From: Amblyornis subalaris
Taxonomy: Eukaryota; Chordata; Aves; Passeriformes; Ptilonorhynchidae
DNA: 64,000 bases
Direction: 5' to 3'
NCBI GenBank assembly: GCA_018881555.1
Contig: JACAXG010000107.1
Span: 2,349,158-2,413,157, forward strand
Shown in pieces: positions 33,401 through 43,354 of the stretch. A model generated the notes under the pieces. The model did not search any database. It was given only the letters and a program-made list of their open reading frames with translations, and was not told the DNA's origin. Within the stretch, counting starts at the first letter, position 1, and each line of letters begins with the position of its first letter. The position numbers and the translations under genes were made by a program.

Positions 33401-36400
33401 ATCGAGGACTGTTTCTTCAGTTTACATCAGTGAAACCTAAACTGGTGGGAAACGAAATAACAAGGTTCTTGTTTAGCCTATTTTTTTTTTTCCTACCTGC
33501 TTTTTATTTCAAGTAGCCAGCACTGTTGTGCTCTGAGGAGGATCTGCTCTCCTCCACCTCCTTCAGGCTCTCCCCATGCTTTGGGCAGGGCAGGCAGTTC
33601 CTGATATTGTGGCTGGTTTGGAATATGGATCAGGATGTCTCCTGACCAGCCAGCTGGCTGCTGCCTCTCCAAATGGATACTGAACCAGGCTAGTTTCTGT
33701 TCAGTGAGAGCTCTAATTTGGGTCTGTCTCCCCTTTGACCTGGTGCCAACTTGCACAAAACAGGTGAGGGCTTAGTCTATTTGAGACTTTTGTCCAGTTT
33801 TGTTGATATTGGCCAATGGCTCAATAATTACTGGAGAGGAAGAGCTGGACAGACAGACAGACTGATGAGCCTTTTGAGAAAGCCCACAAAATTTACACTG
33901 AACCTGGAAAACAGTAAGGTTTTTTTTGCTTTTACAAATACTTCCTTCCCAGCCCACTGAACGCTGCCAGAGCACGAGGACGATACCTGCCCACTACTTA
34001 CATGGTAAAGTTGTCAATGAAAGCTCCTTTGGGGACTTGCACATCAAACATGATGGGCTGAGGCCGCTTTGCGTTGTTCACCATCTTGGCTTGGATCATT
34101 GTGTTGGCCAGCCGAGACGTTATGGTGGATTGCACCTTGTAGCTGTAAAGACCTACCTTGTCATCGTCCTCCACCTGCAATCGACAAAATTGCTCCCTAA
34201 ATTTAGGACACCGCTGGAAAAAACGCCCTGGAGGACAATATCAATAATTTTTACAGCCTCACTGCCTACTTTTTGATTCGTGCTCCCCACAATATGGCAG
34301 CTGGAGGTGACATGAGCTCAAGTTCAGGACATCTCCATATTTTACCTGGCAGTTGTGTAAGGATACTCGTGTGAATATAGCTCATTGTAACATTTCAGCT
34401 GAAACAGGGAATTTATTAAGCTGGAATGTTTTCCTTGCTTTTCACCACTCAACCAGTCCCTGGAATGACTCTATCAGTGCAATCCAGCATGGGAAGCTAC
34501 ACAGTGATCCTGACCATCATATACTGAGGAGGAGAAAGCTCATATTTTCAATAAAAGTCCTAAATAGAGGAGACTTGAAGCATTGGTTACTGACCCAGTG
34601 TTGTAAATGGTTAAACCACAGCAGTGGGAGAACAGCATCAAACTGTTTTATTAAGACATTGTCTTTGTCTAATCACTTTTGATGCTTATTTCTCCATATT
34701 TACCATACCCTTCTCCCTCCAAGAGCAGATGTATCAACAGTATTGTGCAAACAGTGCTCTGTTTAAAGAAAATAGGTTAATACCCAACTGGCAGTAAAAA
34801 CAAGGAACTGAACAAACAGAGGGATTGATTTCCAAAAAAATGGTTAACTAGAAAATCACTTTTTTCAGTGTTATTTACCACAGAGGAAGAAAAATACTCA
34901 CCAGATCTCCGACGTACCCCCAGTCAGATGTGCTTCGCTGGAAAAGAAAAATATGGAGGAGATGTTTCAGCAAAGCCAAGGACACTGAGTGGCTGTTTCA
35001 AGGCAGGGATCACTGTCTAAAAGCTGTTTCCTAAGATTATGAATCATAGAATCATAGAGAATCACAGAATCATTAAGGCTGGAAAAGACCTGTAAGACCA
35101 AGTCCAGCCGTTAACCCAACACTGCCAACCCCACCACTAAACTGTATCTCTAAACACATCTACAAGTTTTTTTGAACACTTCCAGGGACAGTGATTCCAC
35201 CACCTCCGTGGGCAGCCTGTTCCAATGCTTGAGAACCCTTTCAGTGAAGAAATTTTCCCTGATCTCCAATCTAAACCTCCCCTGGCACAACTTGAGGCCG
35301 TTTCCTCTCGTCCTGTCCCTTTTTCCCTGGGAGCAGAGCCCGACCCCCCCCAGCTGTACCCTCCTGTCAGGGAGTTGTGGAGAGCCAGAAGGTCCCCCCT
35401 GAGCCTCCTTTTCTCCAGGATGAGCCCCTTCAGCTCCCTCAGCTGCTCCTCATCAGACTTGGGCTCCAGGCCCTTCCCCAGCTCTGCTGCCTTCTCTGGA
35501 CAGAATGAGAATTGGTTTAAATTCTCAGTGTGAATATTCCTCTTGTCTCATTTTATGTATTTCTACATGAGATGCTCGAGCTCGTGATCTCCCAGCTGTG
35601 CCTCAGAGGCTATCAAAAACAGCACAGCTCTCTTCCTCTTTTATTTTTTTTAATAGAAAACATTCTCTTCTAAAACAAAAACACTCTTCCCAAAAGCAAA
35701 TCCCACTGGCAGAAAGTCATCCTCAGACACCCTTGTTTTTAACAGAAAAGTTCTCTTTGTTTTTCTATAAAAAGTGGAAAAACCTCAAACTCCAGACTTC
35801 TTTAGCTCACTTTGGTTTCATTTACATTAGAGAACATTTATTTATGTATTATATGCAATATGTATGTATTAAAAAAACTATTGTGTAATCGACATTATAT
35901 TTATATGCTTGTTCTAATGGAAATTAGCTATGTATGCATTACTTAGCTGAACTTGATTATTAATGATTGTGGTTTTCCCCTCCAGCCCTAGAAATCGTTC
36001 CATTTGGAAGTTTCTATGGCGAGGTGGTGACATCTTGTGGCCATTTGAATAATTCCGTTTAATTCCCTAAAACGAAGTTCACATAAGCAATCCTGAGAGG
36101 GGATTTAGCTCAATTAGTTCTAGGGGAAGACACAACCGTTTAATGCAGAGACCTACTTTCATATTATCATCACAACCAGGCAAGCTCAGCTCTCCAGGGT
36201 CAATGGGATGATCCCTTTCAGCTGAAAATAAACACCCAAATTTGGTTGAAAGAGCCCTGCCCTAAACCCCCAGCGCCACTGGCAGTGCCAGGGACACCAC
36301 CCTGGCTGCCACCTGGGGCTCCAGCAGATCACGAGGCTCCTGTAGGTTTTCCATGGTGTCTGACACCCAGTGAGACGTCTTGGATGCTGCTAGATCAGCA

Positions 36401-39400
36401 CCTGGGGCAACTGAGCTGAGCCATTCAGATGATGAGCAGAAATTTAGGGGCACTAGTTCAGATATCTATGGCTAAATCATAAAAATGTACCGAAATACAC
36501 AGATCTCATCTCAGGTCTCAGTAGCACCTGAGTTCGAGAGGACCCAGAACCACAGAAGATGCTCATGAAAATGTCATTAGTCACGTGGTGCACATAAGGC
36601 TTGTTCTGCAGTTATTAAGTTCATTTGAAGCTAATTAATATAGTTCTCTAGGGAAATCTTGTGCTGTATAAGAGATGATGATGTCATGGCAAGATCATTT
36701 TAAAGTGATGATTTTAAGGATCCTTTAAAGCCAGACACTGCAGGACTTCCGCCTGCCTAAGAATAAATGCAGGTTTTTATTTTCTAGCTCTAAAGGCTCT
36801 ACCTGAGCCATTCACACTGGGATTTCAGGATCTGGAAGTTTATGGCTCTCTGGAGACCCTCTGCAAAACTTGATGGACTGATCCTTGCTCAGTCCATCCT
36901 GGCACCCCAAAAACTTCACTGTGCAGTGAGCTGGACCTTCACACCAGATAAAGAACCAGACCTTGAAGAATGACTGCATCCCCCACACGTACCCTTGGCA
37001 CAGGGAACATCACCAGCTTAAACACAAATTAAGACTAAACCAACATTAACTGAAATTAATTTAATTTTGAAAAGATGAAGACCAAGACCTGAGCACAAAG
37101 GGGTTTTGTTTTACTGGGGTAGTTTTCTGGTTCTCAGCTTGAGGCTCCTGACCCACTTTAGGAATGGTGCTTAAAGCTTTCAAGGTGCCCAGGTTTTCCT
37201 TCCTGATTGTTTTTGGAGGAGAAGGGGAGGTGCTGATGGAGAAGGAGCTTATCATTGGCACATGTAGTGACTCCCATGGCNGTTTTTAGACATCAGACAT
37301 GGGGTGGGCCAGTCATACCCCTGGGAACTCAGAGTTTGCAGAGGGCAGCCACTCCAACAGGTCAGGAGGACAGAGCCGTACCTTTATCTTCAGGTACCTG
37401 AATCATGGAATCATGGAAACACAGGATCACAGAACGGTTTTGGTTGGAAAGGAACTTAAAGGTCATCTCATTCCAACCCCCTGCCATGGGCAGGGACACC
37501 TCCCACTAGATCAGGTTTCTCCCAGCCCCATCCAAGCTGGCCTTGAAGATCCTACACTTCAGGTCTGAGCGCTGATGTGGTTACTGAGAACAGGGACCTC
37601 TGTGATACGTAAGACTCCTGCTATTTCCAGCATGAGGATCCATGGATGATCCTTGCTTTTAAACCACATCCAGACCTGCTGATGCCTGCACTGCACAGAA
37701 ACAGGATCTTGAGCCATATCTAATGTGTGGCAAATTGCTAATTAGGACGGAGACATGTCCCTCAGGAACTGTTTGGAAGCTCTGGTCTGACAGATGCTCA
37801 TCCCTGTCTTCAGGTATTGAGACCCATCTTCTCCTGACACCTGTGCAGGCTGAGGATATTTAGCCCTTCATAATGATCTGTGTTCAAATCACTGTGCATG
37901 GACATTGCAGCTATTCAGTCAAATAAGGAGAGCAGAATCAGAGATGTTCTACTGCATTCAACAGAAATTTCTTTTCTACTGGGGCACGAAGAAGTTGAAA
38001 AGCAGATGTCCAGCATGAGAAACGAAAGAGAAGACGTGATCTGCAAGTGTTCAAGGCCAGGTTGGATGGAGCTTGGAGCAACCTGGTCTAGCGGAAGGTG
38101 TCCCTGGTTGGAACTGGGTGATTTTTGAAGTCCCTTCCAACCCAAACCATTCCATGATTCTGTGATTCTATGATCCACTTGGAATGCCCTCCCATTTCTT
38201 TGGGGTGCTGTTCCCTCATTGATTCACTTGCTTTTATGTGAGTTATTTCCTAACAAGTTTTTAACACACTCCAAATTCATTGCAGCCTCTTCACACTCCT
38301 TTTGGGGATCCTCACTGTGAGGTGCAAGAAGAGAAATTTCAGACCTAAGACTTGGCAGAGTTTGTCTTCACAGTGCTGCAGATGGATCCTTGTCTGTTTG
38401 GCTGCATTTACACTCTGAGAGTTGGAGGGGTCTGCAACCAGCTGATTGGGAAGAAATTCTTCTCTGTGAAGGTGGTGAGGCCCTGGCACAGGATGTCCAG
38501 AGAAGTTGTGGCTGCCCCATCCCTAGAAGTGTTCAAGGCCGGGTTGGATGGGGCTTGGAGCAACCTGGTCTAGTGGAAGGTGTGGGAGGTGTCCATGCCC
38601 ACGGCAGGGACATTGGAACTAGATGGTCTTTAAGGTCTCTTCCAGCCCAAACCATTCCATGATTCTATCATTCCACTCCATCTTTCTATATGTCCTTCCT
38701 GTGCTTCTTCTCTTGGAGGGGAAACCAGGCAGGCAGAAGAGTAAGGAAAAAGGTGTGATCTGACCTGCCTGTGGACAGGGAGAGATCAGGACCCAGATCT
38801 GGGGAGCACAGTACGGAACATCCCAGCTCACAAGGTGCCTCACAAGTCTAGACACTTTGTCTACCTCCAGAACAGAGATAAGAGCTGTGCACCATCATAT
38901 AGAGGTTCACAAGGTCACCTGCATTCCAGCCCGTGGAACACCCTGCTGCTGTGGTCACGAGGACCATTCACATACCTGAGGCACAGCATTTTGGGAATTA
39001 CACGGGAGCAAAATACCAGAATATCTTAGTTGCACCTAGGAAACAATCCTCTCTATTTAGAGCTAATCAATAGGGCCTGCAGAGGAGCTCTGTTGCCTTG
39101 TTGCCCATGGGCTGGTGAGCCCTCTGCAGAAAAACATAGTGCTGAGACAATAATTCGGGAGACAGCCTTCCTCTAGTGATTAAGAGTAAACAACTGTGTG
39201 CCTGCTGCTGTCTCAAGATGTTTTGCATAGTTCCATTTAATCTCGTTGATTATATTTTATTTTGACTCAACTGGTAAAAGGGCAGCTGAGATTTTAGTTC
39301 TACTGGTTTGCAAAGGTTCATTTGACAGGTAAAGGATGAAATAATGTATGGGAACATAATCAATAACTGGCATAGTGAAACCACCAGTAGAATTGCAAAT

Positions 39401-42163
39401 TACTGCTTGCATGTGTCTATGCCCCTGTGTATCTGGAAATGTTGGGAACAGAGGCATCACGATATATGTGGCACTAATACAGACACATTGGAAAGAAATG
39501 ATGTCCTTGAAAAGTGCAGCTAGTGGGGTTTTCTGCTTAGATCATGATTAAATTATTTAAACACTGGCCTGGCAAATGTGAGCAGGCTTGATTCATATTC
39601 ATGCTAAAATCTGCCATTTTCTGCCACTGTAAGGGGCTTTAGGTGTCAGTAAGTTCCACTTACACTCTGTGTGAGGTTTCTTTGGAAAAGCCTTAGGATA
39701 AAGAAGAATCAGGTTTGTCTGTGCATAGCTTCAACAATGCTGGGAAATCCAACTTTGCTCAAGAGGATCTTTTGCTTTCACTGCATTGAACAAGCTCAAG
39801 AAAAGCAGCACCAGAGGTGGAGGTGGTGGAGTTCAANGTCCACTCTCATCATTTCTTTCAAGCAGTGTAATGAAAATTAATACATTTAAACAACTGATTT
39901 CATGAGTATTATCATTAACTGCTACTGCGTGAAACACAGGAAAAACCTTGCAATGCAGCTCAAAATGTTTCTGTTTCCCAAGCCAAGAGACTGAAATAAT
40001 CTGCAGCCCCTCAGAGTGCTGGGAATTTTCTTCCCTGGTCTCAGGTGCCACCAGCTCATCACCCAGGAGACACCGAGTGGCATTCTTTGACCAGAGTTAA
40101 ATATGAATGAACAGTCTGAAAGTTTTCATCCTATACTGCCACTCTGAAGTCATTTTACATTTTCTGATAGAAAAACCTCACCAGTACCACTGGGATTTTC
40201 CCCACACATGAAGCTGGACAAGTACCTCCATTGTTTGTCACTTAGGAGCACGGATACAGAACAAAGCCTTGCTGTGCCTAAGGGATAGCAGCAGTTCTTA
40301 TCCCAACAAGAGATATGGAAGCCTCAGTGCCTATAAAGACCTGCTGGTCCCACCTGGCTGCACACTCACAACCCTGGACGTGGAACAAGCAACCTGGAGA
40401 GAGCTTCCAGGCATTCTGGCTTCCCTTTTTTCTGNAGTATTTCTGGGTACTGTACCTGGTACCTGCCATTTCTCGCCTTGGAGCTGGAAGGAAATCCATC
40501 CATTTCTAGATCCATCAGGTTTTCCACTTCCTAGAGGAGAGAGGAGAAGAAAGAAAGAGTTGCTGCTGCCTCATTGTTTGATTTATTGCTTGATTTATTA
40601 TTGAATAGCACTTTATAGGAGAGTTTCAAAGGGAATTTTTCCTCCCCTTGATGCAAATGGGGAGCAGAAGCACAAACCATCTCAGACTAAAATCCTCACA
40701 CCTTTAGTTTCCCTCAGTGGTCAATCAGCTCTTTAAACTCCTATAAGATCATGACCTTTACCATCATTTTACAGCCTTTCCTTCTGAAACAAGGAGTAAT
40801 ATTTAACATGAAATGACCATAAAGAGCATCAGGCAGATGATTATCATCAGGATGGGCCTAGCTACGGTAACTACAGCATTTCAGACACTGATGTCACTAA
40901 AACCAGCAAGTTCAGAGAATTTCTGCTTGAACAAGTAGAAATTGTCTCTGGTTTTATACCAAAATACCTGAGAACTAAATTTTCCCCATTGACAGCAAAA
41001 GAACATCAGGTCTTTTCCAAGTGCAAAGCTGCACTGATTCATTTAGAAGTGTGGGTCACACCACAGCAATACTCTTAATNAAATTTTGTTATGAGTTTAA
41101 ATTATGACAATAAAGAAGTTTAAGTGCATGAGTTCCTTTCCATCTTATGTGATAGCATACACAAAAAGGTTTGCACAAAATCAATTTAAATTTTTTGAGC
41201 CCATTGATGTTAAACTGATAAGGCATCTGTGATTAGAAAGAATCACAGGTCTGGAATATTTTTCCTGGGAATTACAGACTCACTTTAAAAATCTCATTGT
41301 GTCAAGAAAACGGCTGTAGGAATAAAGAAGACTAGGATATTCCAGCTCACTTAGGATTTTTATTAGTCTTGCAAAGGAAAAGTAAGCTTCACATCATCCC
41401 TGCTGACTTCACAGAAACATTTCAAAACTACAATGTGGAAATGGGTGTAGACACCAAATCAAAGTTCATCTGAGCCTGGGGGTTTAAATTTAGACAGTTT
41501 GAGAGTCAAAGCTGTAACTATGCTTCTTTTCATCATTGTATTATCCCAACAAATTATAACCTCTTTTGTAAATTATCTCATCCCTCTGCTGAGGAATGCA
41601 AAGTCAATAGGATATTCGCTCCATATTTGAATTCCTGTTAGCAAAAACCCAACTCCATATAAAGCCTTGCTGAAGTTCAGTGTTCCCTACAGGAGACTCC
41701 ATCCACAATAGATGTCTAGGCNCTCTGTTTCTGCTTATTCCAGGGAAACAGGATATAGAATATGCTGAAGATCTGAATATAGAAGCTCACTNGAATGTTT
41801 AAAGGTTAAAACCACCAGAAAAGGCAACACTGAAGCAAAAATANGAAGCCCACTTGGAAAGAAATTTGGAGTTTTGCTCATACTATCCCAGCTTCAATAA
41901 TATTAAAAATGCAACACTACAAATGACAGATGAAGACCAACTATCAGAACAATTTACAGCTGAAAGTAAAAGGGAACTGTGAAGCAGTGACCCAATTCTG
42001 CTCCCACCAGTGCCTGCCGCAGCTTCCGAATGGACTGCAGCGAGGAAGGGAGACCTGGGCCCTGCCTTCCAGTGCTCACCTCTGGGATGCCATCGATAAC
42101 AAGATCGAAGCCTCCTCCTCCAGNAATGAGGAATAAAACCAGGAAGCAGCTCAGACACTTCAT
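18269..42163 (-). CDS. ITIH2: Inter-alpha-trypsin inhibitor heavy chain H2
   Basis: ITIH2 is a liver-secreted plasma heavy chain. It is linked through chondroitin sulfate to bikunin and transferred to hyaluronan, stabilising extracellular matrix. Twenty-two minus-strand exons (one tentative) join in phase to 2874 bp, about 957 aa (human 946). In order they encode a signal peptide [13 protein letters not shown], a variable pro-region, a VIT domain (about 75-220) with [18 protein letters not shown], a vWA domain (about 315-500) with the MIDAS set DVSGS (327-331), GGTN and SDGDPT, and an ITI_HC_C domain with [10 protein letters not shown] (Asp713-Pro714, where human H2 is cut and esterified). 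The C-terminus is [20 protein letters not shown]. Potential N-glycosylation sites are NFT, NIT and two NVT. The N bases at 24065 and 23090 affect ATN codons (Ile/Met) only. No frameshift or stop is seen. Confidence 0.97.
18700..18811 (-). CDS. ITIH2: ITIH2 coding exon 21 (ITI_HC_C)
   Basis: [20 protein letters not shown] then [17 protein letters not shown]. Donor GTAGGA. Confidence 0.95.
19458..19690 (+). mobile_element. CR1 LINE fragment
   Basis: GGATATTAGGAAAAGGTTCTTCACC, GGAACAGGCTCCCCAGGGAAG and GAGCATTTGGACAATGCTCTC are CR1 3'-region signatures, in ITIH2 intron 20. Confidence 0.82.
19770..19942 (-). CDS. ITIH2: ITIH2 coding exon 20 (ITI_HC_C)
   Basis: [20 protein letters not shown], then [20 protein letters not shown] and [17 protein letters not shown]. 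Donor GTAAGG. Confidence 0.97.
20369..20567 (-). CDS. ITIH2: ITIH2 coding exon 19 (ITI_HC_C)
   Basis: [40 protein letters not shown] and [15 protein letters not shown]. Donor GTGAGC. Confidence 0.96.
20930..21192 (+). mobile_element. CR1 LINE fragment
   Basis: GACAGGAGGAAATGGCCTC, GGATATTAGGGAAAATCTCTTC, GGAACAGGCTGCCCAG and ending TTCTGTTATTCCATGAT, a sense CR1 3' end in ITIH2 intron 18. Confidence 0.87.
21370..21600 (-). mobile_element. Old CR1-like fragment
   Basis: TCAACATCTCTCCTGTACTGG..ACTCCAGATGTGG resembles the reverse strand of the CR1 segment that follows the 3' tail in other copies here; diverged. Confidence 0.5.
21696..21809 (-). CDS. ITIH2: ITIH2 coding exon 18 (DPHFII processing site)
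   Basis: [20 protein letters not shown] then [12 protein letters not shown]. The Asp-Pro bond of DPHF is where heavy chains are cleaved and the Asp esterified to chondroitin sulfate. Donor GTAAGG. Confidence 0.96.
22800..22935 (-). mobile_element. CR1 LINE 3' fragment
   Basis: GAGTTGGGAGGGACTTTAAAGACC..TAGAGCAGGTTGCTCAAA; reverse-oriented tail with several N bases, in ITIH2 intron 17. Confidence 0.82.
23001..23135 (-). CDS. ITIH2: ITIH2 coding exon 17 (variable linker)
   Basis: [14 protein letters not shown], then [20 protein letters not shown]. It is Pro/Asn-rich, only loosely like the human linker before the HC_C domain, and has an NVT sequon. Phases fit both neighbours. Donor GTAAAA. Confidence 0.85.
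23968..24140 (-). CDS. ITIH2: ITIH2 coding exon 16
   Basis: [20 protein letters not shown], then [20 protein letters not shown], ending RKGCCP. It has a NIT sequon; an N falls in an ATN codon (Ile or Met). Donor GTCAGT. Confidence 0.94.
24369..24508 (-). CDS. ITIH2: ITIH2 coding exon 15
   Basis: [20 protein letters not shown], then [20 protein letters not shown]. Acceptor TGACTGCACAG, donor GTGAGG. Confidence 0.95.
25171..25636. repeat. 153-bp tandem repeat, three copies
   Basis: Units start at 25171, 25324 and 25477 with AGCTACCTTAGA(G/C)GATCATCC and each end near TTCCTGGCTGCA. Copies 1 and 2 are nearly identical; copy 3 has several substitutions and a small insertion. It lies in ITIH2 intron 14 and has no coding support. 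Confidence 0.95.
25803..25988 (-). CDS. ITIH2: ITIH2 coding exon 14
   Basis: [20 protein letters not shown], then [20 protein letters not shown], ending VVTATA. Donor GTGAGT. Confidence 0.96.
26801..26982 (-). CDS. ITIH2: ITIH2 coding exon 13 (vWA)
   Basis: [40 protein letters not shown], ending ETSLQMK; the end of the vWA domain. Donor GTGCAT is unusual but in phase 0. Confidence 0.95.
27592..27712 (-). mobile_element. CR1 LINE 3' fragment
   Basis: AGAATCATAGAATCATGGAA then GGTTTGAGTTGGAAGGAAC and the CAGGTTGCTCAAA-type end; a short reverse-oriented tail in ITIH2 intron 12. Confidence 0.9.
27980..28105 (-). CDS. ITIH2: ITIH2 coding exon 12 (vWA)
   Basis: [20 protein letters not shown] and [15 protein letters not shown], supplying the MIDAS Thr and Asp. 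Donor GTAAGG. Confidence 0.97.
28355..28740 (-). mobile_element. Degraded CR1 ORF2 endonuclease-domain fragment
   Basis: Two overlapping minus-strand frames read [20 protein letters not shown] with [11 protein letters not shown], then [20 protein letters not shown]. These are the AP-endonuclease start of avian CR1 ORF2, broken by a frameshift, in ITIH2 intron 11. It is not a 3'-end fragment, unlike the other CR1 copies here. Confidence 0.75.
29080..29248 (-). CDS. ITIH2: ITIH2 coding exon 11 (vWA)
   Basis: [20 protein letters not shown] through [15 protein letters not shown], which leads into the GGT metal loop. Donor GTATGA. Confidence 0.96.
30484..30600 (-). CDS. ITIH2: ITIH2 coding exon 10 (vWA MIDAS)
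   Basis: [20 protein letters not shown] then [24 protein letters not shown] is the first metal-binding loop of the vWA domain. Donor GTAAGT. Confidence 0.97.
31295..31423 (-). CDS. ITIH2: ITIH2 coding exon 9
   Basis: [20 protein letters not shown], then [16 protein letters not shown]. The RE-x-x-x-GELE stretch covers the site where human H2 carries a carboxylated Glu pair; here it is Glu-Thr. Donor GTAAAG. Confidence 0.96.
32152..32259 (-). CDS. ITIH2: ITIH2 coding exon 8
   Basis: [20 protein letters not shown] then [12 protein letters not shown]; end of VIT domain. Donor GTAACC, phase 0. Confidence 0.96.
32290..32360 (+). mobile_element. CR1 LINE fragment
   Basis: GCTGCCCCATCCCTGGAAGT, TTCGAGGCCAGGTTGGACAG, GGCTTGGAGCAACCTGG; a sense CR1 piece lacking the terminal repeats, about 30 bp upstream of ITIH2 exon 8. 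Confidence 0.8.
32621..32705 (-). mobile_element. CR1 LINE 3' fragment
   Basis: TAGAATCACAGAATGGTTTG..CTTAAAGATCATCCAATTCC; about 85 bp, close to the donor side of ITIH2 exon 7. Confidence 0.88.
32793..32955 (-). CDS. ITIH2: ITIH2 coding exon 7 (VIT domain)
   Basis: [40 protein letters not shown], ending RLAKHME. Donor GTAAAG. Confidence 0.96.
33250..33354 (-). CDS. ITIH2: ITIH2 coding exon 6 (VIT domain)
   Basis: [20 protein letters not shown] and [15 protein letters not shown], the conserved VIT helix. Donor GTATAA is weak, but the phase fits. Confidence 0.94.
34002..34174 (-). CDS. ITIH2: ITIH2 coding exon 5 (VIT domain)
   Basis: [20 protein letters not shown] then [19 protein letters not shown], the start of the VIT domain, with one N-glycosylation sequon (NFT). 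Donor GTAAGT. Confidence 0.96.
34902..34937 (-). CDS. ITIH2: ITIH2 coding exon 4 (36-bp microexon)
   Basis: Twelve codons, [12 protein letters not shown], phase 0 at both ends, with acceptor TTTTCTTTTCCAG and donor GTGAGT. It could be skipped without a frame change. Confidence 0.75.
35038..35505 (-). mobile_element. CR1 LINE 3' fragment
   Basis: Starts with GAATCATAGAATCATAGAGA and runs through AACACTTCCAGGGACAGTGA to CTCCTTTTCTCCAGGATGAG; about 470 bp in ITIH2 intron 3. Confidence 0.92.
36157..36221 (-). CDS. ITIH2: ITIH2 coding exon 3
   Basis: [21 protein letters not shown]; the SLPG core aligns with SLPGESEE of human H2, the start of the mature chain. Acceptor TATTTTCAG, donor GTAGGT. 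Confidence 0.75.
36491..36527 (-). CDS. ITIH2: ITIH2 tentative coding exon 2
   Basis: A 37-bp candidate reading [12 protein letters not shown] with acceptor CGAACTCAG and donor GTACAT. It was chosen because it is the only segment I noticed between exons 1 and 3 with the required phase (0 in, 1 out) that continues into AERDHP. It resembles human GKFQLVAENRR only weakly, so it may be wrong or incomplete. Confidence 0.4.
37400..37555 (-). mobile_element. CR1 LINE 3' fragment
   Basis: AATCATGGAATCATGGAAAC, then GGTTGGAAAGGAACTTAAAG and TAGATCAGGTTTCTC; reverse tail in ITIH2 intron 1. Confidence 0.9.
38046..38173 (+). mobile_element. CR1 LINE 3' fragment
   Basis: GTGTTCAAGGCCAGGTTGGA..CCTTCCAACCCAAACCATTCC, ending ATTCTGTGATTCTATGA, the typical CR1 terminus. 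Confidence 0.92.
38435..38680 (+). mobile_element. CR1 LINE 3' fragment
   Basis: AAGAAATTCTTCTCTGTGAA..GCCCTGGCACAGGATGTCCA..CCAAACCATTCCATGATTCT; a longer sense copy about 260 bp after the previous one. Confidence 0.92.
42080..42163 (-). CDS. ITIH2: ITIH2 coding exon 1 (signal peptide)
   Basis: [20 protein letters not shown] is a hydrophobic signal peptide, then LVIDGIPE. Codon 14 (NCT) contains an N. Donor GTGAGC, phase 0. The equivalent human exon ends FEIPINGLSE. Confidence 0.9.
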
Positions 42164-42345
42164 CTTCTTCCCNCTTGTTTCCTCCTGAGAGCAGCCCGGC
42201 GCAGGTACAGACACAAGTTCTTCCCTTCTCTGAGACAAGTTCAAGGAAACAGCCCAGGGTTATGCAGCATTTTGAGCAAAGTTCTGAAAGGCTGACTTTG
42301 TTTAGGCCGTGGGTAAATATTTGCCTTGCAACGCAAGTCTGAGCT
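42164..42345 (-). promoter_or_regulatory. ITIH2: ITIH2 5'UTR and putative liver-type promoter
   Basis: Just upstream of the ITIH2 ATG lie a FOXA-like TATTTAC (minus strand, about 42312-42322), a C/EBP-like inverted repeat CTTGCAACGCAAG (42325-42337), and a CAAAGTTC HNF4-type half site (42277-42284). The clustering fits a hepatocyte gene, but the start site is not determined. Confidence 0.35.
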
Positions 42346-43354
42346 GTGGTGCCTGAGCAAGGGTTATCCAAATAGTGTCTTCACAAGCCTCTGCCCTCGA
42401 TAACAGCTCCGGCTTGGATAGGCTCACTCCTTGCTTTTGTAGCTTCCCGTGATGTTTGACTAATTTCCTGCTAGGCACAGACCTTGGAGTATCCAAAACT
42501 TCAAAAGATCACAGCAAGAGCTCACTCCCAGCTTGTCTGTTTGTAGCAGGCGAGGGGAAGTTTGGTTCTCAGCGCGGTGGAGGCAGCAACGCTGGGCTCT
42601 CCAAGGGCCCTCCCACCCAGCCANCCCACAGGGGCTGGCAGAGACCTGGGGGCTGGATCCTGACCCACACAAACACCTTTTTTTCCATTCTGCTGGGAAA
42701 GGATCGCAGNTGATGGTGGGGTAGTTCTAATTTTCCAAAATTAGTCACGTGAGAACATCTGACGATATTTTCAGATGCACCTCCTATGGCCCCTGGGTGA
42801 TTTTGAAACTGGTTTTTGGCCTCTCTGGTTCTTTGGGTACTTAAAGTGATGAGATAAAGTAAGACAGCAAAGCAAAAGGGGGAAAGAAGGGAGGAAGCAG
42901 GCTTCTGGCAAAAGTTGCTGGGGTATCCCTTCCACTCTTCCAGGAAGAAAGGGTGTTTGGAGACATCTGAGCAACCTCAGTGGAAATGACTGAATTACTA
43001 TGTGAACTCTGGGACAAAATAGCAGACAAAATTTATTATTATACTATATTGTTTTATATTCACTACATAATATTAATAATGTTCTGTTATTTTACCCTGC
43101 CTCACGCCACATTTCGATGTTTCAGTAAAAGATTCCTGCAGCACAAGTCTGCTGTTACTCATCCTTTCTGCATCTTTTCAATAGGCTCTTTCTCAGTCTC
43201 AGAGCCGAGCCTACATCCAGAGGTTCACAAGGAATGCTGGCAGAACANTGGTCTTTCAGCTCACTGCCAGGTAAGAGAGGTGGGGGAAGTGATGTGTTTG
43301 GAGGAGGGGAATGTACAGGAGTAGAATAGGGAGGATGGGAGCANGGCTTTTCTA

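Larger units (their letters stand above)
36528..42079 (-). other. ITIH2: ITIH2 intron 1 (long first intron)
   Basis: About 5.5 kb. It contains three CR1 copies near 37.4, 38.05 and 38.4 kb and otherwise unremarkable AT-rich sequence. No further exon was confirmed, though one encoding part of the pro-region could be missed. Confidence 0.6.

Noticed and set aside
36098..36130. tRNA-like string GGGGATTTAGCTCAATTAG
   Set aside because: It resembles a tRNA 5' half with an A box, but no acceptor-stem partner, anticodon arm or GGTTCRANTCC B box follows.
36262..36453. Minus-strand frame with [16 protein letters not shown]
   Set aside because: A faint similarity to CR1 5' sequence was considered, but it is too weak to call without a search.
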